From the NCBI GenBank assembly GCA_944320725.1, contig CALUIM010000012.1:186001-250000 (forward strand): 64,000 nucleotides of DNA. Direction: 5' to 3'. This DNA is from an uncultured Coriobacteriaceae bacterium. Its GTDB lineage: Bacteria > Actinomycetota > Coriobacteriia > Coriobacteriales > Coriobacteriaceae. Shown here piece after piece: positions 59,279 to 64,000 of the stretch (positions within the stretch are counted from its first letter, which is position 1; each line of letters begins with the position of its first letter). The notes below the pieces were generated by a model that was given only the letters and a program-made list of their open reading frames with translations, ran no database searches and was not told the origin of the DNA. The translations under genes and the position numbers were made by a program.

Positions 59279-60424
59279 TTGTTTCGCTCGATAGCGGCGC
59301 TTCCTGAGACAGACCTTCTCCCGTGGGCCGTCGCTTGGGGCGTTCCCGTCGCCTATCTGTTGCTTTGCATCGTGAACCGCATAAACAAGCGACTTGAGCT
59401 GACGGTTCCCGACGACGTTCCCCCAACTCCGAGCGTTCCAGATTTGCATCCCGTGCTACTTGGTGCGCTATGCTGCCATGAGGAAAGCGAGGTCTTCAAC
59501 GAGCGAAACGCATACGGAGTCGCCCTCGCGGCGATTGTCCACATGCTCGGGCATTATGCCGCAACCTTCATCGTGTGCGGACACGGCACCAGCTTTGCAG
59601 CAGCAACCGACGAGAACGAGAGCCCCATCGTCACGCGAAAGCGCCGCAATAACCGTCCCACATTCCGCGAGAGACTCATCCACTCCTACGGCGCGCATCT
59701 GCAGCTCACCGTGAATGATCCGGGTGCGAGTCACTGCGATCTCGAGGCGCTTAAAATCGTGATGCCCTCCGATACATTAACTGCAAGCGTGGAGGAGCTC
59801 TGCAAGCAAGCGGATGACGCAGGTCAATATCAGCGACTCCGACACTTTCTCGGGAGCTTTACAGAGGACCTCTGCGTAGCCGGACTCGCTCATAAACCGA
59901 ACCCGCTCCTCCATCTCGTGTTCAACCCTTTTGTCAACCTCATCGTCTGTCTTTGGTGCCTGTTCGGACCCGCAGCGGCGCTCACCGAGCCTGGCCCCGA
60001 AATCGCAGCGGTATCGGTTGGGCTCATCATCGCCGTCATGGTCTTCCGCGCTGCCTTTGTTGACATGGGCCTCCGGCTTACACCGGATGGCTGCCGCATC
60101 CTCGCCCAAGCGAAGGCGACCGTACGCTGGGCAAAAATGGAGATTCTTGGCGACACGACTCCCGGGCAAAACCTTACCGACGAGCAAGCGGCAGATGTAC
60201 TTGCCGTCCTACTCGCAATGGGCCGCCCCGATCTTGCCACCAATCTGGCCGATCAGCTTATCCTTCACAAGACGAGGGAGAAACCGGATACAAATTGCGT
60301 TTCCATGGCGGCGAGCTTCTGCGCACGGCATTCTTACATCGACGTGAAAACGATGAAAAAGGATATCTCCCCTATCGGCTTATTGCTTGAATGCACCGAT
60401 AACCTTGTTGATCGTATGAGCTAG
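59279..60424 (+). CDS. Membrane protein, paralogue of the 13848 gene
   Basis: 381 residues, same plan as the 13848 product: AVAWGVPVAYLLLCIVN, then LHPVLLGALCCHEESEVFNE, a soluble middle, two central membrane segments and AQAKATVRWAKMEILGD. It probably starts at TTG 59279, 10 bases after GGAGG; no in-frame ATG fits. Function unknown; the two copies lie 45 kb apart on opposite sides of the island. Confidence 0.7.
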   Translation: MFRSIAALPETDLLPWAVAWGVPVAYLLLCIVNRINKRLELTVPDDVPPTPSVPDLHPVLLGALCCHEESEVFNERNAYGVALAAIVHMLGHYAATFIVCGHGTSFAAATDENESPIVTRKRRNNRPTFRERLIHSYGAHLQLTVNDPGASHCDLEALKIVMPSDTLTASVEELCKQADDAGQYQRLRHFLGSFTEDLCVAGLAHKPNPLLHLVFNPFVNLIVCLWCLFGPAAALTEPGPEIAAVSVGLIIAVMVFRAAFVDMGLRLTPDGCRILAQAKATVRWAKMEILGDTTPGQNLTDEQAADVLAVLLAMGRPDLATNLADQLILHKTREKPDTNCVSMAASFCARHSYIDVKTMKKDISPIGLLLECTDNLVDRMS

Positions 60425-60474
60425 AAGGGGTTGTCGATCGTGGTTAGCGCGATTGCCGTCAGATCGGTCGACGG

Positions 60475-60981
60475 CTATCGCAGCAACTCGCTGAGGTTGC
60501 GGCGGAAGCGCTCGCGGTCCTCGGGCGTGAAGGCCGCCGGCCCTCGCGTGCGACCGCCCGCTCGGCGTACCTTCTTCTCCTCGTGGCGGATGAAGAGGTC
60601 CATGTCGATTGTCGCCTTCGAGTAGACGCGCCCGCGCACGCCGATCGCCGCCGCGCCGCGGCCGAGCACCATGCTCGCAAGCCCGATATCCTGCGTGACC
60701 ACCACATCATCTGGCTGTAAGCGCTCCACAATTGCGAAGTCCGCGCTGTCAGCACCAACGGAGACGTCAAGCATCTCGACCCAGAAGCCCGCATGCGCCG
60801 CATCACGTCCACGGGCATGTTCGGCGTCACGCGGGTCATCAGGCCGGATGTTCCGTTCAAGATTCTGCGTGGTGTTGCCCGCGATGACGACGGGCACGTG
60901 GGCGTGCCGCGCGCAAGCGAGCGCTTCACGCGTGACCGGGCACGCATCGGCATCTATGTAGAGGGTTCGAGGGATGGTCAT
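60475..60981 (-). CDS. UPF0178 (YaiI/YqxD) family protein
   Basis: 168 residues, DUF188. LYIDADACPVTREAL at the N terminus, VVTQDIGLASMVLGRGAAAI in the middle and FIRHEEKKVRRAGGRTRGP near the end are all family signatures. The fold is PIN-like; the function is not known. Confidence 0.9.
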   Translation of the reverse strand: MTIPRTLYIDADACPVTREALACARHAHVPVVIAGNTTQNLERNIRPDDPRDAEHARGRDAAHAGFWVEMLDVSVGADSADFAIVERLQPDDVVVTQDIGLASMVLGRGAAAIGVRGRVYSKATIDMDLFIRHEEKKVRRAGGRTRGPAAFTPEDRERFRRNLSELLR

Positions 60982-61078
60982 GCGACAACCTCACCGTCAC
61001 GTAACTGAACAGATGCCCTCGTAGTATACGATGCTCTAAAATCGATTCGTTGGCACACCGAGCAATTCGGAGTTGGAG

Positions 61079-61783
61079 ATGAACGATACGACGCGTTACA
61101 TCAGAAATGAACTGGAGCAGCTCGCCGACTCGGCATACCGAGACTTCCAGGCGAAGCTCGTGCCCACCGTCGATGCGGACCGTATCCTCGGTGTGCGCAC
61201 GCCAGATCTGCGCAAACTCGCCAAGCGATTTGCAGCCGAGCGCCCAGTCGAGGCGCGCGCGTTCATCGCCGCGGGGCCCCATGCCACCTATGACGAGATG
61301 AACCTCGCAGGCGAGCTCATCGGCCGCGTTGCCAAAACGCCGGAGGAGGCGTTCGATCTCCTGGAGACGTTTCTCCCCCACGTCGACAACTGGGCCACCT
61401 GCGACCTCATCCGCGTGCCCGCCTTCAAACGGGACCTTCCCGCCGTCCTCGTGCGTATCCAAGATTGGATTGCCTCAGAACCGGAATACGAGGTGCGCTT
61501 CGGCATCGTGCAGCTCATGACGCTCTTTCTGGACGATGCCTTCGAGCCGGCGCACTTGGATCTTGTCATCCAGATCGACCGATCGGAGTACTACATCAAC
61601 ATGGCGCGCGCCTGGTACTTATCGTTCGCCCTCATCAAGCAGCCCGCGTCGACGCTTCCCCTCTTCGAACGCCAGCCCGCCACACTTGACCCGTGGACGC
61701 ACAACAAAGCGCTCCAGAAGGCGCGCGAGAGCCACCGCATGTCGCCCGAACAAAAGGCCTACCTGCAGACGCTCAAAATCTAA
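61079..61783 (+). CDS. DNA alkylation repair protein, AlkD-like
   Basis: 234 residues of HEAT-like repeats. VRTPDLRKLAKRFA, WATCDLIRVPAF and YYINMARAWYLSFAL are AlkD/COG4912 marks; Trp and Asp residues at the DNA-binding groove are visible. It removes N3/N7-alkylated purines. ATG 61079 follows GGAG; TTG 61073 is in frame just upstream. Confidence 0.88.
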   Translation: MNDTTRYIRNELEQLADSAYRDFQAKLVPTVDADRILGVRTPDLRKLAKRFAAERPVEARAFIAAGPHATYDEMNLAGELIGRVAKTPEEAFDLLETFLPHVDNWATCDLIRVPAFKRDLPAVLVRIQDWIASEPEYEVRFGIVQLMTLFLDDAFEPAHLDLVIQIDRSEYYINMARAWYLSFALIKQPASTLPLFERQPATLDPWTHNKALQKARESHRMSPEQKAYLQTLKI

Positions 61784-61821
61784 ATATGTCTCAAATCTCC
61801 TCTTGCACTGTGTATAGGTGA

Positions 61822-61849
61822 GTATATACTGTAACTATCGGGTATATAC
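61822..61849. promoter_or_regulatory. Twin GTATATAC boxes, probable operator of the GntR gene
   Basis: Palindromic GTATATAC occurs at 61822-61829 and 61842-61849, 20 bp centre to centre (two helical turns). YtrA-class GntR repressors bind palindromes upstream of their own ABC operons. The AT-rich boxes may also include promoter elements. Confidence 0.55.
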
Positions 61850-61893
61850 ACTATGCCCGGTGGGAAGGGCCGAAGACGTCCGGCACTCCCCGC

Positions 61894-61921
61894 GCCGCCA
61901 ACGGGGACGCCCCGCGGCGGC
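61894..61921 (+). other. GC-rich nested hairpin in the GntR leader
   Basis: GCCGCC (61894) pairs with GGCGGC (61916), and CGGGG/CCCCG stack inside. A second GC palindrome, CCCCGCGGGG, follows. They lie between the operator and the TTG start at 61969 and could attenuate the operon. Confidence 0.4.
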
Positions 61922-61968
61922 ACTCCCCCGCGGGGACGCCCAACGGGGCGCGCAGGAAGGATACCGAC

Positions 61969-62337
61969 TTGGACATCATCATCTCGACCTCGAGCGGCAA
62001 ACCCATCTACGAGCAGATCGTCGAGCAGATCAAGACCGCCATCGTGACCGGCGCCCTTACCGAGGGCGAGCAGCTCCCCTCGATCCGCGCGCTCGCCAAC
62101 AGCCTGCGCGTGAGCGCCATCACCACCAAGCGCGCCTACGCGGACCTAGAGGCGGCCGGCCTCATCGAGACGGTGCAGGGCAAGGGCAGCTTCGTCGCCG
62201 GCGGCAACGCCGAGCTCATCCGCGAGGAGCAGCTCCGCCAGGTGGAGGCGCACATGCTCCGCGCCATCGAGAGCGGCCGCACCATGGGTCTCACGAACGA
62301 CGAACTCACCGAGATGTTCGCACTCGAGCTGGAATGA
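61969..62337 (+). CDS. GntR-family regulator, YtrA subfamily
   Basis: 122 residues: DIIISTSSGKPIYEQIVEQI and LPSIRALANSLRVSAITTKR are the winged HTH, followed by a short helical dimerisation tail, as in YtrA. TTG 61969 follows AGGAAGG. It precedes an ABC ATPase and permease and probably represses them. Confidence 0.88.
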   Translation: MDIIISTSSGKPIYEQIVEQIKTAIVTGALTEGEQLPSIRALANSLRVSAITTKRAYADLEAAGLIETVQGKGSFVAGGNAELIREEQLRQVEAHMLRAIESGRTMGLTNDELTEMFALELE

Positions 62338-62363
62338 CCCCGCAACACGAAAGGACGTCGACC

Positions 62364-63284
62364 ATGCACGCCATGGCACCAGATATCGAAACTACCGACG
62401 ACCTCCTCATCGAGGCGCACGGACTTACCAAGCACTACGACGGCTTCTCGCTCCAAGGTGTCGACCTCGCGGTTGCCGAGGGCGAAGTCGTGGGCTTCAT
62501 CGGTCAGAACGGCGCCGGCAAGTCCACCACCATACGAGCGCTTCTGGGCCTCTTCCCCACTGACGGTGGCACCTCACAGGTACTCGGCTGTGAAAGCAGC
62601 GCACTCTCACGTACTGAAGGCGCGCGGGTCAAGGAGGAGATTGGCGTCGTCTTCGATGCGATCTCGTTCCCCGAGCATCTGAAAATCGCCGACATCGGAC
62701 GCATCTACGCCCGCGCGTACACAAATTGGGATGCACGCCGTTTCGCACGTATAGCCAAAGACCTCGGGCTCGACGCCAAAAAGACCGTGAAGAGCCTCTC
62801 GCGCGGCATGGGCATGAAGCTTTCCCTCGCCTGCGCGCTCAGCCATAACGCACGTCTCCTTATCCTAGACGAAGCGACGGCCGGCCTCGACCCCATGGCG
62901 CGTGACGAGATCTTGGACCAACTGCGCGACTTCGTAGCAGAACCCGGGCACGCCATCCTCATGTCGAGCCACATCACCTCGGACCTCGAACGCATCGCCG
63001 ACCGTATCGTCTGCATCGACAACGGACGCATCGTGTTCGATCTGCCGAAGGATGTCATCACCGACGAGATGGGTATCGCCCGCTGCCGCGTGGCGGACCT
63101 AGAGAAGATTGCCAACACGGGTATCATCCCCGACGCCGAGCTGCGCTACCTGCGCCATGACTACGGCATCGACGTACTCGTACCCGACCGCTTCGCGTTC
63201 GCCGAGAACTTCCCCGAAATCGCGGTCGATCGCATGACCATCGACGACTACATGACCCTCACCCTGAAGGGCGGTGCACGATAA
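62364..63284 (+). CDS. ABC transporter ATPase
   Basis: 306 residues. Walker A FIGQNGAGKSTT, signature SLSRGMGMKLSLA, Walker B LLILDEATAGLD, and an H-loop MSSHITSD. AAAGGA precedes ATG 62364; upstream frame belongs to the leader. Its stop overlaps the permease start (TAATG), so they are coupled. Confidence 0.92.
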   Translation: MHAMAPDIETTDDLLIEAHGLTKHYDGFSLQGVDLAVAEGEVVGFIGQNGAGKSTTIRALLGLFPTDGGTSQVLGCESSALSRTEGARVKEEIGVVFDAISFPEHLKIADIGRIYARAYTNWDARRFARIAKDLGLDAKKTVKSLSRGMGMKLSLACALSHNARLLILDEATAGLDPMARDEILDQLRDFVAEPGHAILMSSHITSDLERIADRIVCIDNGRIVFDLPKDVITDEMGIARCRVADLEKIANTGIIPDAELRYLRHDYGIDVLVPDRFAFAENFPEIAVDRMTIDDYMTLTLKGGAR

Positions 63285-64000
63285 TGAAGAGCGCATATCT
63301 GATTGAGATGACCATCTTTCGCGATTACGCCCGGCAGCTCATCGCATTGGGAATCCTGGTGAGCGCGTGCATTGGCCTCGGGATGCAAACACCGCTCGCC
63401 ATGCCCGCCACCCTCACCTGCATGTTCTTCATGATGAGCGCGATGGGGCTTGCCGCTTACGACCAGCTCAACCATTGGGAGCTCTTCCGACTCACGCTCC
63501 CCCTCTCCCGGAAAGACATCGTGCTCGGCCGCTACGCCGCCATCGTCACCTTCGGCCTGATTGGCATGGTGGTCGGCGTTGTAGTGGCGCTTGTCATCAT
63601 GACGGTTGTCGCGACCATAGGGCTTCCAGGCGAGGTTGGCGAGGCATTCGCTTGGGAAGCCGACATGCCCGGCGTCATGAGCGTCGTGACCTGCTTCACG
63701 CTGCTCATCGGTGCCGTGGTGTCAAGCGTGGTAACACCCATCTACTTCCGCCTGGGCCAGACGCGCGCCACGCAGATTCTCCCCACCATCATCGTGCTGC
63801 TGTTCGTAATCCCCGTGGTCATCCTCGGCAACAGCGGCATGCTCGACGGCGGCATCCCGGGCATGGAGCTGCTCTCGGGTGCACTCGAGGCGCTCGACAC
63901 ACCTATGGGCATGGTCGTAGGTTGCGTGATCTTGGTCGCGCTCTCCGCAGTGGCACTTTGCATCTCTGCCGCCATCTCGCTCAAACTGTACGAGAAGCGC
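63284..64000 (+). CDS. ABC-2 permease, 3' end outside window
   Basis: 239 codons with no stop before the edge; by family length only a few codons are missing. Six membrane segments are visible (LIALGILVSACIGLGMQ onward). It matches ABC2_membrane_5-type permeases found with YtrA regulators. The export substrate is unknown. Confidence 0.8.
   Translation, partial: MKSAYLIEMTIFRDYARQLIALGILVSACIGLGMQTPLAMPATLTCMFFMMSAMGLAAYDQLNHWELFRLTLPLSRKDIVLGRYAAIVTFGLIGMVVGVVVALVIMTVVATIGLPGEVGEAFAWEADMPGVMSVVTCFTLLIGAVVSSVVTPIYFRLGQTRATQILPTIIVLLFVIPVVILGNSGMLDGGIPGMELLSGALEALDTPMGMVVGCVILVALSAVALCISAAISLKLYEKR

Overview
The window is a GC-rich bacterial chromosome segment from a probable obligate anaerobe. 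It has only the oxygen-sensitive class III ribonucleotide reductase in view (nrdD-nrdG under NrdR boxes), a PerR-type regulator, short intergenic spaces and frequent GTG/TTG starts. The protein flavour suggests a gut actinobacterium of the Coriobacteriia (Collinsella-like), but this is inference: no rRNA or other marker is present.

Left chromosomal arm (1-17.2 kb). An oxidoreductase cut by the window edge is followed by acylphosphatase, perR with its own palindromic operator, an FKBP isomerase, a YgjP-like metallopeptidase, folB, an HD hydrolase, nrdD-nrdG, a small gene under a LexA-like box, an AEC permease, a CDF metal exporter, a NifX-like protein, a divergent yeiH/LysR pair, a PIN/Phd toxin-antitoxin pair, a membrane protein with a paralogue at 59.3 kb, an acetyltransferase and an AAA_14/DUF4143 ATPase.

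Integrated element (about 17.2-39.37 kb). A 22-kb island is integrated at the 3' end of the GMP synthetase gene. Imperfect 23-bp direct repeats and matching putative integrase arm sites mark both ends. Its order is integrase, two paralogous HTH regulators, a divergent control region, excisionase-like and Cro-like proteins, primase, RecA-fold helicase, small and large terminase, portal, a scaffold-capsid fusion and a connector. There are no recognisable tail, tape-measure or lysis genes. Cargo breaks the head module: a small reverse-strand gene before terS; a divergent pair with a GmrSD-like DUF262/DUF1524 nuclease between terL and portal; and a ScaI-like endonuclease, a Zn-ribbon DNA methyltransferase and a zinc-hook RloC-like ATPase between portal and capsid. 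A repeated TTTGTGACGCGCTG-type motif, followed by a hairpin, sits where each structural block resumes. IS21 and IS3 remnants clip the portal and connector ends. The island is therefore either a capsid-forming satellite loaded with defence genes or a tail-less decayed prophage.

Right chromosomal arm (39.35-64 kb). A GMP synthetase made only of the ATP-pyrophosphatase part is followed by an NlpC/P60-like protein, prfC, a PuuD-like amidotransferase, an AIM24 protein and an ABC-F ATPase. Next is a response regulator-ABC transporter-histidine kinase cluster with a tandem-repeat operator and a 24-residue peptide gene. Then come an MFS exporter, several HTH regulators (one with a Zn ribbon and TipAS domain), a RhuM-Fic fusion, a lipoprotein, a 28-bp inverted repeat structure, an AlkD-like repair protein, and a GntR(YtrA)-ABC operon that runs off the window.
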